Notes: generated by a model from the letters alone, not told the origin. A stretch of DNA of 64,000 nucleotides from Streptomyces sp. CG4 (GCF_041080655.1 NZ_CP163525.1:6758001-6822000); one strand, 5' to 3'; counted from the first letter of the stretch, positions 8,571 through 17,215 are shown. Numbers and translations are program-made.

Positions 8571-9222
8571 CCCCGCCGAGCCGCGCGGCGCCCCGCGCCA
8601 GCTCCTCGATCCGGGCCCAGTCCCGGGCGGCGACCGCGTCCGCCGGGACCATCCAACTGCCGCCCACACAGCCGACGTTGGGCAGCGCCAGATACTCCGG
8701 CGCGGTCGCCGGACCGATCCCGCCGGTCGGGCAGAAGCGGGCCTGCGGCAACGGCCCGGCCAGCGACTGCAGATAGGCCGTACCGCCCGCCGCCTGCGCC
8801 GGGAAGAACTTCATCTCCCGCACCCCGCGCTCCAGCAGCGCCACGACCTCCGAGGTGGTCGACACCCCCGGCAGGAACGGCACCCCGGACCCGCGCATCG
8901 CCGCCAGCAGGGCATCCGTCCACCCGGGGCCGACGAGGAACCGCGCCCCCGCCGCCACACACGCGCCGACCTGCTCCGGCGCGATCACCGTGCCCGCCCC
9001 GACCACTGCCCCCGGCACCTCGGCGGCGATCGCCCGGATCGCGTCCAGCGCCGCCGGTGTCCTGAGTGTCACCTCGATCGCCGGCAGCCCGCCCGCCACC
9101 AGCGCCCGCGCCAGCGGTACGGCATCGGCGGCGTCCGAGACGGCCACCACGGGCACGACGGGGGCGCCCTCCACGAGACCCAGTACGGAGACAGGGGAGG
9201 GCGAGGGCAGCGGTGAGGTCAT
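8542..9222 (-). CDS. eda: KDPG/KHG aldolase (Eda)
   Basis: An aldolase of 226 residues that cleaves 2-keto-3-deoxy-6-phosphogluconate or 4-hydroxy-2-oxoglutarate to pyruvate in the cytoplasm. It has the class I Eda signatures: IEVTLRTPAAL with the catalytic Glu, VGAGTV, FLPGVST, the Schiff-base Lys in EMKFFPA, and FCPTGGI. ATG 9222 is chosen over longer starts because GAGGG lies just upstream and the protein then begins MTSPLPS. It is convergent with the RNase H fusion, overlapping by 29 bases. Its upstream region holds TTGC/GCAA-type repeats that may be an operator. No other Entner-Doudoroff gene is adjacent. Confidence 0.92.
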   Translation of the reverse strand: MTSPLPSPSPVSVLGLVEGAPVVPVVAVSDAADAVPLARALVAGGLPAIEVTLRTPAALDAIRAIAAEVPGAVVGAGTVIAPEQVGACVAAGARFLVGPGWTDALLAAMRGSGVPFLPGVSTTSEVVALLERGVREMKFFPAQAAGGTAYLQSLAGPLPQARFCPTGGIGPATAPEYLALPNVGCVGGSWMVPADAVAARDWARIEELARGAARLGGVRDAGGTCR

Positions 9223-9243
9223 GCCCTCATCGTGCCCAGCTAC

Positions 9244-9280
9244 TGCATTACCCGCAACGGGCATTGCGCATATTGCAACG
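9244..9280 (-). promoter_or_regulatory. candidate operator upstream of eda
   Basis: The short gap between yaaA and eda carries clustered TGCATT/TTGC elements: CCCG-CAA-CGGG at 9251-9261 and TTGC-N7-GCAA at 9264-9278. The low local GC and the position 20-60 bases ahead of eda suggest an Lrp/AsnC- or GntR-type site. No regulator gene is adjacent. Confidence 0.35.
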
Positions 9281-9297
9281 CCGAAGGGTTCTGGCGG

Positions 9298-10080
9298 TCA
9301 GTGAATCTCCTCCACCAGCACATCCAGCGACCACGCCCTGCCCGCCTTCCCCGGCGCCTCCGCCTCCACCTCGTATCCGAGGTCCCGCAGCGCCTCCACC
9401 AGCTCGGCCGGGTCCTTCGGCCGGGCACCCTCCGACAGCAGGCTTCGTACGATCCGGCCCTTGGTCGCCTTGTTGAAGTGGCTGACCACCTTCCGCGTCG
9501 GCGCGTGCAGCACCCGTACCGTCGCCGTCCGCCCCGCGACCTCGCCCTTCGGCCGCCAGGCCGCCGCGTACGCGGCGGACCGCAGATCCAGCACCAGTCC
9601 GTCCCCGGCCGCCTCGGGCAGCACCTCGGCCATCGGTGCCCGCCAGTGCCCGGCCAGCGCGCCGAGCCCCGGCAGCTTCACACCCATCGAGCAGCGGTAG
9701 GACGGGATCCGGTCCGTCACCCGCACCGCGCCCCACAGCCCGGAGAACACCAGCAGCGAAGCCGCCGCGCGCCGCCCGGCCGCCGCGTCCAGGGTGGCCA
9801 GGCCGAGGGCGTCGTAGAGGACACCGGTGTAGATCTCGCCGGCGGGGCGGGCGCCGGCCGTCGGCAGGCCGGCGTTCTTCGCGACCTCGCCGCGCAGCCC
9901 CTCGCTCAGCCCGAGCACCTCGCGCGCCTTCTCCTCGTCCCCGGAGCACAGCTCGACCAGCTCGGTGAGGACGGCCTCGCGTGCGCCGGTGAGCCCCGGC
10001 AGGGACAGGGACCCCAGCTTCAGCGGGGCGCCCTCGCCCGAGTTCGCCTTGCCTTCCGAGGGCGGCAGCAGGACCAGCAC
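9298..10080 (-). CDS. yaaA: YaaA-family peroxide stress protein
   Basis: A protein of 260 residues in the YaaA/DUF328 family. In E. coli the homologue limits free iron and oxidative DNA damage and binds DNA. Signatures are the N-terminal LVLLPPSEGK, LWGAVRVTDRIPSYRCSMG, and SHFNKATKGRIVRSLL near the C-terminus. It starts at GTG 10080, which forms a divergent pair with the RNB ribonuclease 73 bases away. Its stop is 75 bases from the eda start on the same strand, so readthrough into eda is possible. Confidence 0.9.
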   Translation of the reverse strand: MLVLLPPSEGKANSGEGAPLKLGSLSLPGLTGAREAVLTELVELCSGDEEKAREVLGLSEGLRGEVAKNAGLPTAGARPAGEIYTGVLYDALGLATLDAAAGRRAAASLLVFSGLWGAVRVTDRIPSYRCSMGVKLPGLGALAGHWRAPMAEVLPEAAGDGLVLDLRSAAYAAAWRPKGEVAGRTATVRVLHAPTRKVVSHFNKATKGRIVRSLLSEGARPKDPAELVEALRDLGYEVEAEAPGKAGRAWSLDVLVEEIH

Positions 10081-10153
10081 ACGTACTCCTCACGTAGACC
10101 TCCGCGACAGCGTACGGCGTGCCGCCGCCGCGGCCGCGACCTACGCTCGCTGT

Positions 10154-11587
10154 ATGCCCCGCCGCAAGATCCGCGTGACCGGTGCCCCCGAAGCCCCCCT
10201 GCGGGCCGCGCTCGCCGCGCTGCGCAGCGAACTCGGTGTCCCGGAGGCCTTCCCACCGGAGGTCCAGGAGGCGGCCGAGCGCGCGGCGAAGGCCCCCGCC
10301 CGGCCGGCGTACGACGCCACCGACATCCCCTTCTTCACCCTCGACCCCCCTGCCTCCACCGACCTCGACCAGGCGGCGCACCTGTCCCGGCAGGGCACCG
10401 GCTACCGGGTCCGGTACGCCATCGCCGACGTCGCCGCCTTCGTCGTACCCGGCGAAGCGCTGGACGCGGAGGCGCACCGCCGGGTGAACACCCTGTACTT
10501 CCCCGACGAGAAGATCCCGCTGCACCCCAGTGTGCTCAGCGAGGGCGCGGCCAGCCTGCTGCCGGACCAGGTCCGTCCGGCCGTGCTGTGGACGATCGAC
10601 CTGGACGCGGACGGCCGGACCGGCGCCGTCGACGTGCGCCGCGCCCTGGTCCGCAGCCGCGCCAAGCTCGACTACACGGGGGTGCAGAAGCAGATCGACG
10701 GCGGGACCGCCGAGGAGCCGGTCGCGCTGCTCAAGGAGATCGGCGAGGCCCGGGAACGGCAGGAGGCCGAGCGCGGCGGCATCTCCCTGAACGCGCCCGA
10801 GCAGCAGATCACCGAGCAGGACCACACCTACCTCCTCGGCTACCGGGCCCCGCTGCCCGCCGAGGGCTGGAACGCCCAGCTCTCCCTGCTCACCGGCATG
10901 GCCGCCGCCGACCTGATGCTCACCCACGGCACCGGCGTCCTGCGCACCCTCCCGGCCGCGCCGGACGGCGCCGTCGCGCGGCTGCGCCGTACCGCGACCG
11001 CGCTGCACATCGACTGGCCGCACCATGTGTCGTACGCGGCCCTCATCCGCACCCTCGACCCGCACGACACCCGCCACGCGGCCTTCCTCCAGGAGTGCAC
11101 CACCCTGCTGCGCGGCGCCGGCTACACGGTGTTCCGTGACGGCGCCCTCCCCGCGATCACGACCCACGCAGCCGTCGCCGCCCCCTACACCCACTGCACC
11201 GCCCCGCTGCGCCGCCTCGCCGACCGCTACGCCTCGGAGATCTGCCTCGCCGCCGTAGCGGGTCGGCCCCCGCCGGGCTGGGTGCTCGCCGCGCTCGACG
11301 GGCTGCCCCGGCGGATGGCCGACGGCGCCCGGATCGCCGGTACGGTCGAGCGCGAGTGCGTGGACATCGTGGAGGCGGCCCTGCTCAAGGACCGGGTCGG
11401 GGACGTCTTCGACGGCTGTGTGGTGGACGTCGACGAGCACCGCCCGACCGTCGGCACCGTGCAGCTGATCTCCCCGGCCGTCATCGGCCGCGTCGAGGGC
11501 GACCGTCTCCCGCTCGGTGAGCGGCTGCGGGTGCGGCTCGCCCAGGCCGATCCGGGGACGTCGAAGATCCTCTTCACGACCGCGTGA
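10154..11587 (+). CDS. RNB-domain ribonuclease (RNase II family)
   Basis: A protein of 477 residues built almost entirely of the RNB catalytic domain, smaller than RNase R or RNase II because the cold-shock and S1 domains are short or absent. It should degrade RNA 3' to 5' with metal. The active-site region DIPFFTLDPPASTDLDQAAH supplies the Asp cluster, and YTHCTAPLRRLADRY is the conserved RNB C-terminal motif. ATG 10154 follows a -10-like TACGCT at 10142-10147 by six bases, so the transcript is probably leaderless. Longer in-frame readings would overlap the yaaA start. Short RNB proteins of this type are common in actinobacteria. Confidence 0.9.
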   Translation: MPRRKIRVTGAPEAPLRAALAALRSELGVPEAFPPEVQEAAERAAKAPARPAYDATDIPFFTLDPPASTDLDQAAHLSRQGTGYRVRYAIADVAAFVVPGEALDAEAHRRVNTLYFPDEKIPLHPSVLSEGAASLLPDQVRPAVLWTIDLDADGRTGAVDVRRALVRSRAKLDYTGVQKQIDGGTAEEPVALLKEIGEARERQEAERGGISLNAPEQQITEQDHTYLLGYRAPLPAEGWNAQLSLLTGMAAADLMLTHGTGVLRTLPAAPDGAVARLRRTATALHIDWPHHVSYAALIRTLDPHDTRHAAFLQECTTLLRGAGYTVFRDGALPAITTHAAVAAPYTHCTAPLRRLADRYASEICLAAVAGRPPPGWVLAALDGLPRRMADGARIAGTVERECVDIVEAALLKDRVGDVFDGCVVDVDEHRPTVGTVQLISPAVIGRVEGDRLPLGERLRVRLAQADPGTSKILFTTA

Positions 11588-11918
11588 GTGCCCGCACGAG
11601 ACCACCCGGGCCGTCGGCGTGCAGCCGTACCACGCTGACGTCCTTGCGGCGGCCCAGCAGCGTCAAGTGGGCGACGGGCTCGGCGAGTTCGAGGGTGACC
11701 GAGGTCTGCGAGCCGACGGCGAAATCGAGTACGCCCGGCGCGGGCCGGTGCGTGCCGCGCGCCTCCCGGCGTACGGCGGTGATCGCGGCCGGCGGGATCC
11801 GCAGGTCCACCTGGGCGCCGTGGCGCACCCGCAGCGTGTCCCCGGTCAGCACGTGCGACCGGACCACGCAGGCCGCGTGCAGGCCGATGACCAGCAGCAG
11901 GGTGCAGACGTCCAGCAC
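11574..11918 (-). pseudogene. C-terminal fragment of a membrane protein
   Basis: The 114 residues look like the C-terminal part of a larger actinobacterial membrane protein. One hydrophobic segment (LLLVIGLHAACVV) is followed by a beta-rich domain with RVRHGAQVDLRIP and TSVTLELAEPVAHL. The fragment begins abruptly inside what should be the last membrane helix, with no ribosome site at GTG 11918, and the expected N-terminal helices are absent. It sits directly behind a decayed MerR gene, so both are probably remnants of one deleted locus. Its last 14 bases overlap the RNB gene. Confidence 0.55.
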
Positions 11919-11960
11919 CGCCCGCCGACCGGCGGTTCCCTGGGTGTGCCTGTATGCCCC

Positions 11961-12471
11961 TCAACTCCCCTCCCCGGTAAGGATTTTCAGCGTGCGACGG
12001 ATCGCCTCGGCCAGGGCACGCGCGGCCTCGGCCACGCGCGGGTCGTCCGGTGCGGCGTCCACGAGCGCGTCGAGCAGCGCGTACGCCTCCCGGGTCCGCG
12101 CCAGGACGTCCGGGTCGTCGAGGGCGCCGCGCAGCGCGGACATCATCCGTTCCCGGTCCGCGGGCGCCGCCCCGGTGTCGATCAGGGCGGGCACCCCGCG
12201 GTCCTTGGCGGCCATGGAGGAGTCGCTGCCGGGCAGCGCGGCGAGCAGCCCGGCCAACAGGGGTGAGACCGGCCCCTCGGCGGGCAGCTCCCCGGCGTCC
12301 AGCAGTGCCCGCAGCCGCTGCCGGCGCTCCCGGATCCACGGCGTGCCGCAGCGTGCAGCGGCGATAGCCGTTCGAGAGCCGCTCGGGCTCGGGCAACAGG
12401 CCCAGCTGGTGGTAGTGGCGCACGGTGCGCGTCGTGACGCCGACGGCGGCGGCGAGTTCTCCGATCCGCAG
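11961..12471 (-). pseudogene. MerR-family regulator, internally deleted and frameshifted
   Basis: The N-terminal reading LRIGELAAAVGVTTRTVRHY continues through HQLGLLPEPERLSNGYRR to TLRHAV, a MerR helix-turn-helix, and breaks near 12335. In the +1 frame it resumes at IRERRQRLRALLDAG and continues to the stop at 11961. About 60 residues expected between these blocks in such regulators are missing, so a deletion has also shifted the frame. The apparent first codon is CTG (12471) where ATG or GTG is expected. The promoter is still intact. This is a recent pseudogene rather than an unusual gene. Confidence 0.75.
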
Positions 12472-12478
12472 GGGATCA

Positions 12479-12509
12479 GTACAGACGTTGACGTCGCGGC
12501 AGGGTCAAG
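12479..12509 (-). promoter_or_regulatory. MerR-type promoter with 19-bp spacer
   Basis: On the minus strand a TTGACC -35 box and a TGTACT -10 box are separated by 19 bases. The spacer region carries a TTGAC-N11-GTCAA dyad, the hallmark of promoters activated by MerR proteins through DNA distortion. It overlaps the 3' end of the monooxygenase gene. Confidence 0.6.
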
Positions 12510-14064
12510 CGGCGGCGTGCGGGACGCCGAGCCAGCGCTCCAGGGCCTCCGGCAGCCCCTTGGCGTCCGTGTCCTCCGGGCCGGCGGCCCAGGCCACGAA
12601 TCCGTCCGGGCGTACGAACAGCGCGCGCAGACCGGGCCGGTCCGGGCAGGGGAGCGTACGGACCTCCAGCCGGTCGCCGTATCCCTCGGCGCGGGCGCGC
12701 AGCGCGGGGTCGCCGGCGAGGTCGAGCAGCAGGGCGTGCCCGGAGTGCAGATGGTCGCCGAGCCGGGAACCGTCGGCCAGCACCAGGTCGGGTGCGCTCG
12801 CGCCGGTCAGCGGGTGGTCGCCGGGCAGGTCGTAGCGCTGCCAGATGCCGGAGATCCTGGTGACGAGGTACGTCGTCCCGGTCGTGGTCAGCGCCAGATC
12901 GGTCACCACCCGGCGCAGCGCGCGGGCGTGCCGGTCCGGGCGCATCACCGCGATCTGGGCCCGGGTCCAGTCGAGCACCCAGGCGCCGATCGGATGCCGC
13001 TCGGCGGTGTAGGTGTCGAGCAGGGACACCGGTGCCGTGCCGCGTACGACGGCGGCCAGCTTCCACCCCAGGTTCATCGCGTCCCCGAGGCCGAGGTTGA
13101 GCCCCTGCCCGCCGAACGGCGAGTGCACGTGCGCCGCGTCGCCCGCGAGGAACACCCGGCCCTTGCGGTACTCGGTGGCCTGGCGGGCGTTGTCGGTGAA
13201 GCGGGTGGCGCTGAGCACCTTGGTGATGGTGACCTCGGGCACCTCCGCCACCCGGCGCAGGCTGGCCTGCAGTTCCTCGGCGGTGATGGGTGCGGAGCGG
13301 TCGGCCGGGGGTCCGTCGAACTCGACGCTGAGGATCCGCCCGGGGAACGGCCCGTGGACGTACGTCCCCGTGTCCGTGGTGTTCCAGCCCGGGCGCAGCC
13401 GCTCGGCGCCGGTCAGCTCCACGATCGCCTGATAGCCGGTTATCTCCGGTTCCGTGCCCGGGAAGTCGAACCCGGCGAGCTTGCGGACGGTGCTGCGCCC
13501 GCCGTCGCAGCCGACCAGCCAGCCGGCCCGGACCGTCCCCTCGCCGGTGTGTACGGCCACTCCGTCCGGGTCCGCGTCGAAGCCGGTCAGCTCCACGCCC
13601 CGGCGCACCTCCACCCCGAGCTCCTCGGCCCGCCGGGCCAGGATCCGCTCCAGGGCGGCCTGCGGCACGCCGAGTCCGGACTCGGCGGCGGGGCCGGCGT
13701 CGGCCCAGGCCGGGTCGGAGCCGTCGAACAGGTCGGGGTCCATCATGATCCCGGCGAAGTGCCCGGCGAACTTGGGCGGAACCTTGGCTTCGCCCTCGCC
13801 CCGGCTCTTGGCCGCTTCCCGGAAGGCGGACACCCGCTGCAGCGCCGCCTCCCACACCGCCGCCAGCTCGGGCAGCAGTCCGCGCCGGTACAGGGCGACC
13901 GCGCTCGGGATGTTGATCGCGCCCGCCTTGATCGTCTCGTCCACTTCGGTCAGCCGCTCCACGACCAGCACCCGCGCACCGCCGAGCGCCAGTTCGCAGC
14001 CGAGGAAGAGACCCACGGGGCCGGCGCCGGCCACCACCACGTCGTAATCGATCGTCGTCGTCAT
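12505..14064 (-). CDS. FAD-dependent aromatic monooxygenase
   Basis: A class A flavoprotein monooxygenase of 519 residues, expected to hydroxylate an aromatic or polyketide substrate with NAD(P)H and oxygen. The FAD-binding GAGPVG is near residue 14, the second FAD/NADPH motif is GWLVGCDGGRSTVRK (about 185), and the ribityl-binding motif is GDAAHVHSPFGGQGLNLG (about 318). The C-terminal 120 residues form the thioredoxin-like domain of phenol-hydroxylase-type members. It starts at ATG 14064, just after a TACAGT -10-like box, and is divergent from a TetR gene that probably represses it. It could act in catabolism, antibiotic inactivation or secondary metabolism. Confidence 0.85.
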   Translation of the reverse strand: MTTTIDYDVVVAGAGPVGLFLGCELALGGARVLVVERLTEVDETIKAGAINIPSAVALYRRGLLPELAAVWEAALQRVSAFREAAKSRGEGEAKVPPKFAGHFAGIMMDPDLFDGSDPAWADAGPAAESGLGVPQAALERILARRAEELGVEVRRGVELTGFDADPDGVAVHTGEGTVRAGWLVGCDGGRSTVRKLAGFDFPGTEPEITGYQAIVELTGAERLRPGWNTTDTGTYVHGPFPGRILSVEFDGPPADRSAPITAEELQASLRRVAEVPEVTITKVLSATRFTDNARQATEYRKGRVFLAGDAAHVHSPFGGQGLNLGLGDAMNLGWKLAAVVRGTAPVSLLDTYTAERHPIGAWVLDWTRAQIAVMRPDRHARALRRVVTDLALTTTGTTYLVTRISGIWQRYDLPGDHPLTGASAPDLVLADGSRLGDHLHSGHALLLDLAGDPALRARAEGYGDRLEVRTLPCPDRPGLRALFVRPDGFVAWAAGPEDTDAKGLPEALERWLGVPHAAA

Positions 14065-14111
14065 GACTCTGACTGTAGTAACTAAAAGTTTTGAGTGGCT
14101 ATAGTTTTCCC
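14065..14111. promoter_or_regulatory. divergent promoter/operator, monooxygenase and tetR
   Basis: This 47-bp AT-rich gap carries a rightward TATAGT (14100-14105) six bases before the tetR ATG and a leftward TACAGT seven bases before the monooxygenase ATG, both spaced for leaderless transcripts. A near-direct repeat, CTAAAAGTTTT and CTATAGTTTT, together with the dyad AACT-AAA-AGTT makes a plausible TetR operator covering both promoters. Confidence 0.6.
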
Positions 14112-14735
14112 ATGGATCAGGAACTTTCCCTGAGGGAGCGCAAGAAACTGGCCACGCGGCAGCGGATCTCGGACATCGCGACGGGCCTGTTCATCGAGCG
14201 TGGCTTCGACGCGGTGACGGTCGCCGAGGTCGCGCGGCGGGCGGACGTCTCCGCGATGACGGTCTTCAACTACTTCCCGCGCAAGGAGGACCTGTTCCTC
14301 GACCGCATTCCGCAGGCCGCCGAACTGCTTGCCGGAGCGGTGCGCGACCGGGCGGCCGGCGAACCTCCGCTCGCCGCCCTGCGCCGCCTCACCCTTCGAC
14401 TGCTGGAGGAGCGACACCCGTTGGGGGGCGTGGGGGACGCCTTCGCCCCCTTCTGGCGGGTCGTCGTCGACTCACCGGCCCTGCGTGCCCGCGCCCGCGA
14501 GGGCGCCGAGGAACTGGAGCGCGCACTGGCCGCCGCCCTCGCCGGGACCGGCACGCCGGACCCGCACCTCCTGGCGGCACTGGTCCTGGCAGCCTGCCGC
14601 ACGGTCTTCGTCACCTCCGTACGCCGACTGATGGCGGGCGCCCCGGTGGACGAGGTGGCGCAGGAGCACCGGCTGCGCCTGGAGGCGGCCTTTGCGGCGC
14701 TGGAGCGAACGGGCCTTGACGGCCAACACCGGTAG
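14112..14735 (+). CDS. TetR-family repressor
   Basis: A one-component regulator of 207 residues. The N-terminal helix-turn-helix runs from RERKKLATRQRISDIA through FDAVTVAEVARRADVS to TVFNYFPRKEDLF, and a helical ligand-binding domain follows. ATG 14112 is preferred over TTG 14091 because of the leaderless spacing to TATAGT. It is divergent from the flavin monooxygenase and shares its 47-bp promoter region, the usual arrangement for a repressor that controls itself and its neighbour in response to the neighbour's substrate. The ligand is unknown. Confidence 0.88.
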   Translation: MDQELSLRERKKLATRQRISDIATGLFIERGFDAVTVAEVARRADVSAMTVFNYFPRKEDLFLDRIPQAAELLAGAVRDRAAGEPPLAALRRLTLRLLEERHPLGGVGDAFAPFWRVVVDSPALRARAREGAEELERALAAALAGTGTPDPHLLAALVLAACRTVFVTSVRRLMAGAPVDEVAQEHRLRLEAAFAALERTGLDGQHR

Positions 14736-15022
14736 CTGCACGGCCGTTTGCCGTGGTCAACGGTGTGGGTGGCGCGGCGGTGGCCGGAGATGGGCGGCGG
14801 TGGGGCATCAGCCGAGACCGCCGTACGGCACCGGAGGCAGTCATGAGCGGACGACGCGCCCCGCATGGCCGCGGTCAGCTGCCGCTGCGCGCGGTGCCGT
14901 ACTGCAACGCGATGCACCGAGGACGTCGATCTGGCCCGCGCGGTCTGGGCCTTCGCTCGCGGCATGGAAGCGGGGCCTGAAGGCGTTGCACCCTTGGCGG
15001 GAACGGGAAAGGGTGAGGCCGG
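14736..15022 (+). other. intergenic, no supported gene
   Basis: About 290 bases separate tetR from the AraC gene. Short open frames exist in two phases (for example from ATG 14843), but neither shows consistent GC3 bias together with a recognisable protein. Cys-rich codons around 14870-14930 could be a remnant. I see no terminator hairpin that I can defend. Confidence 0.4.
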
Positions 15023-15844
15023 ATGGCGGAACAGGCGCTGTGGACGCGTGCCCGGCTGGGCCACGAAGGTCCCCCGCTCGACCTCCTGACGGCGAACTTC
15101 CGCCGCCACACCTACGCCCCGCACGCCCATGACGAGTACACGATCGGCGTGTGCGTCGGCGGCAACGAGGTCATCGACTACCGGGGCGGTCACATCCGCA
15201 CCGGCCCCGGCACCATCGTCGTCCTCGATCCCGGCGAGATGCACACCGGCGGCCCTGGCAACGCCACCGACGGCTACGCCTACCGCGCCCTGTACGCCGA
15301 GCCGTCGCTGCTGGCCGACGGCACCCTCGGCGGCCTCCCGCACTTCCGCGAACCCCTCCTCGACGACCCCGAACTGGCCACCGTCCTGCGCCGCGCCCAC
15401 ACGGAACTCAGCGCCTGCCCCGACCCCCTGGAGGCGGAATCCCGCCTCCCTTGGCTGCTGACGGCCCTGGCCCGCCGCCACTCCACGGCCCGCCCCGCGT
15501 CCGACGTGATCCCCGGCGCCGGCGCGATCGCCCGGCTGGTCCGCGACCGGCTGGCCGACGACCTCACGGAACCGCCCATGCTGGCCGGCCTCGCCGCCGA
15601 CCTGGGCCTGTCCCGCTACCAGCTCCTGCGAGCCTTCCGTACGACGATGGGCATACCCCCGTACGCCTGGCTCGCCCAGTACCGGGTGAGCAGGGCGCGC
15701 GGACTGCTGGAGGCGGGCCTGCGCCCGGCGGAGGTGGCGCCGCTGGTCGGCTTCGCCGACCAGGCGCACCTGACCCGCTGGTTCCGCCGGGTGCTGGGGG
15801 TGACGCCGGCGGCGTACCGCAACAGCGTTCAAGACTCCCGGTGA
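15023..15844 (+). CDS. AraC-family regulator with cupin sensor
   Basis: A regulator of 273 residues. The N-terminal 110 residues form an AraC-type cupin, with metal or ligand residues suggested by HTYAPHAHDEYTIG and VLDPGEMHTG. The C-terminal 100 residues contain the two helix-turn-helix units (LAADLGLSRYQLLRAFRTTMG and VAPLVGFADQAHLTRWFRR). GTGAGG lies before ATG 15023. The DMT exporter starts 22 bases after its stop, so the pair resembles the common AraC-EamA arrangement in which the regulator controls efflux of an amino acid or small metabolite. Confidence 0.88.
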   Translation: MAEQALWTRARLGHEGPPLDLLTANFRRHTYAPHAHDEYTIGVCVGGNEVIDYRGGHIRTGPGTIVVLDPGEMHTGGPGNATDGYAYRALYAEPSLLADGTLGGLPHFREPLLDDPELATVLRRAHTELSACPDPLEAESRLPWLLTALARRHSTARPASDVIPGAGAIARLVRDRLADDLTEPPMLAGLAADLGLSRYQLLRAFRTTMGIPPYAWLAQYRVSRARGLLEAGLRPAEVAPLVGFADQAHLTRWFRRVLGVTPAAYRNSVQDSR

Positions 15845-15866
15845 GGTCGTGGCCGAAACTCACCGC

Positions 15867-16799
15867 ATGACTGCACGCGGCTGGTTCCTGTTCTCCCTCA
15901 TGGGAGTGATCTGGGGCGTCCCCTATCTGATGATCAAAGTGGCGGTGGACGAGGTGTCCCCGCCGGTCGTCGTGTTCACGCGCTGCGCGCTGGGCGCGCT
16001 CCTGCTGCTCCCCTTCGCCGCCCGCCAAGGCGGCCTGCTCCGGACCATACGCACCCACTGGCGTCCCCTGCTGGCCTTCGCGTGCCTGGAGATCCTGATC
16101 CCCTGGATGACGCTGACCGACGCCGAACGGCACCTGTCCAGCTCGACGGCGGGCCTGCTGATCGCGGGCGTACCGATCGTCGGAGTGATCGTCGCCCGCC
16201 TCCTCGGCGACACGGAACACCTCGGAGCCCGCCGCCTGACCGGCCTCGCTCTCGGCCTCGGCGGCGTGACGGTCCTGACACTTCCCCACCTGACCGGCGG
16301 CGACGTCCGCTCCCTGGTCGAGGTGTTCGTGACGGTGCTGGGCTATGCGACGGCCCCGGTCATCGCCGCCCGCCGCCTCAAGGAGGTCCCGTCCCTGCAC
16401 CTCACGGCGGCGTGCCTGACCCTTGCGGCGCTGGTCTACGCCCTGCCGGCGGCCCTGACCCGCCCCTCGTCCCTCCCTTCGCCCTCCGCCCTGGCGGCCC
16501 TGACCGGGCTGGGCGTGCTCTGCACGGCGGTGGCCTTCGTGGCATTCCTGGAGCTGATCAAGGAGGCGGGCCCGACACGGGCGACGGTGATCACGTACGT
16601 CAACCCGGCCGTGGCGGTGGCGGCGGGCGCGCTCTTCCTGGACGAGCGGCTGACCCCCACGGTCCTGGCGGCCTTCGCCCTGATCCTGGCGGGCTCGGTC
16701 CTGGCCACGGCGGCCACCGGTCCTCGCCGCTCCGGGCGCCCGGTACCATGGTCGACACGGCAGACGAGCCGGGCGGACGGCCGCGTGGAGTTCCCCTAG
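15867..16799 (+). CDS. DMT/EamA-family transporter
   Basis: An inner-membrane carrier of about 310 residues with ten hydrophobic helices in two EamA halves (FSLMGVIWGVPYLMIKVAV at the start, ITYVNPAVAVAAGALFLDE in the second half). It probably exports a small metabolite. ATG 15867 is chosen; GTG 15849 is also possible and would add six residues. It is coupled to the AraC gene. The last 11 codons and the stop lie inside the 5' end of rnpB, so the reading frame of the C-terminal tail is constrained by the RNA gene. Confidence 0.85.
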   Translation: MTARGWFLFSLMGVIWGVPYLMIKVAVDEVSPPVVVFTRCALGALLLLPFAARQGGLLRTIRTHWRPLLAFACLEILIPWMTLTDAERHLSSSTAGLLIAGVPIVGVIVARLLGDTEHLGARRLTGLALGLGGVTVLTLPHLTGGDVRSLVEVFVTVLGYATAPVIAARRLKEVPSLHLTAACLTLAALVYALPAALTRPSSLPSPSALAALTGLGVLCTAVAFVAFLELIKEAGPTRATVITYVNPAVAVAAGALFLDERLTPTVLAAFALILAGSVLATAATGPRRSGRPVPWSTRQTSRADGRVEFP

Positions 16800-17169
16800 G
16801 GGGCTTCCCGAGGAACGTCCGGGCTCCACAGGGCAGGGTGATGGCTAACGGCCACCCGGGGTGACCCGCGGGACAGTGCCACAGAAAGCAAACCGCCCGG
16901 GGCTTCGGCCCCTGGTAAGGGTGAAACGGTGGTGTAAGAGACCACCAGTGCCCAGGGTGACCTGGGCAGCTAGGTAAACCCCACCCGGAGCAAGGTCAAA
17001 AGGGGCGCCGTGAAAAGCGCCCTGCGCGGACGTTCGAGGGCTGCCCGCCCGAGTCCGCGGGTAGACCGCACGAGGCCGGTGGCAACACCGGCCCTAGATG
17101 GATGGCCGTCGCCGAGGGCACCGCAAGGAACCCTCGGAACAGAACCCGGCGTACAGCCCGACTCGTCTG
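16765..17169 (+). ncRNA. rnpB: RNase P RNA, bacterial type A
   Basis: The catalytic RNA of RNase P, about 405 nt, which matures tRNA 5' ends. The conserved GAGGAACGTCCGGGCTCCAC, the ACAGAAAGCAAACCGCC region, GGTAAGGGTGAAACGGTG, GTAAGAGACCACCAG and the 3' CCCTAGATGGATGGCCGTCG all appear in order. The ends are set by pairing of GACGAG near 16763 with CTCGTC at 17162-17167 (helix P1). A -10-like TACCAT at 16744-16749 lies inside the upstream transporter gene. The 3' end is repeated at 18164-18182, suggesting integration at this gene. Confidence 0.97.
17151..17169 (+). repeat. rnpB 3' end, putative attachment-site copy 1
   Basis: GTACAGCCCGACTCGTCTG, the last 19 bases of rnpB, recurs about 1 kb downstream with 17 of 19 bases identical, including 14 contiguous. 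This is the pattern left by site-specific integration at an RNA gene. Confidence 0.55.
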
Positions 17170-17215
17170 CCCCCTCAGCGCGCGGGCTGACCGCGCTGTC
17201 CGGTGCGGAGTCACG

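Noticed and set aside
14843..14980. Short frame starting at ATG 14843, MSGRRAPHGRG and onward
   Set aside because: It lacks steady GC3 bias, and a competing frame with Cys-rich codons overlaps it; neither has a recognisable product.
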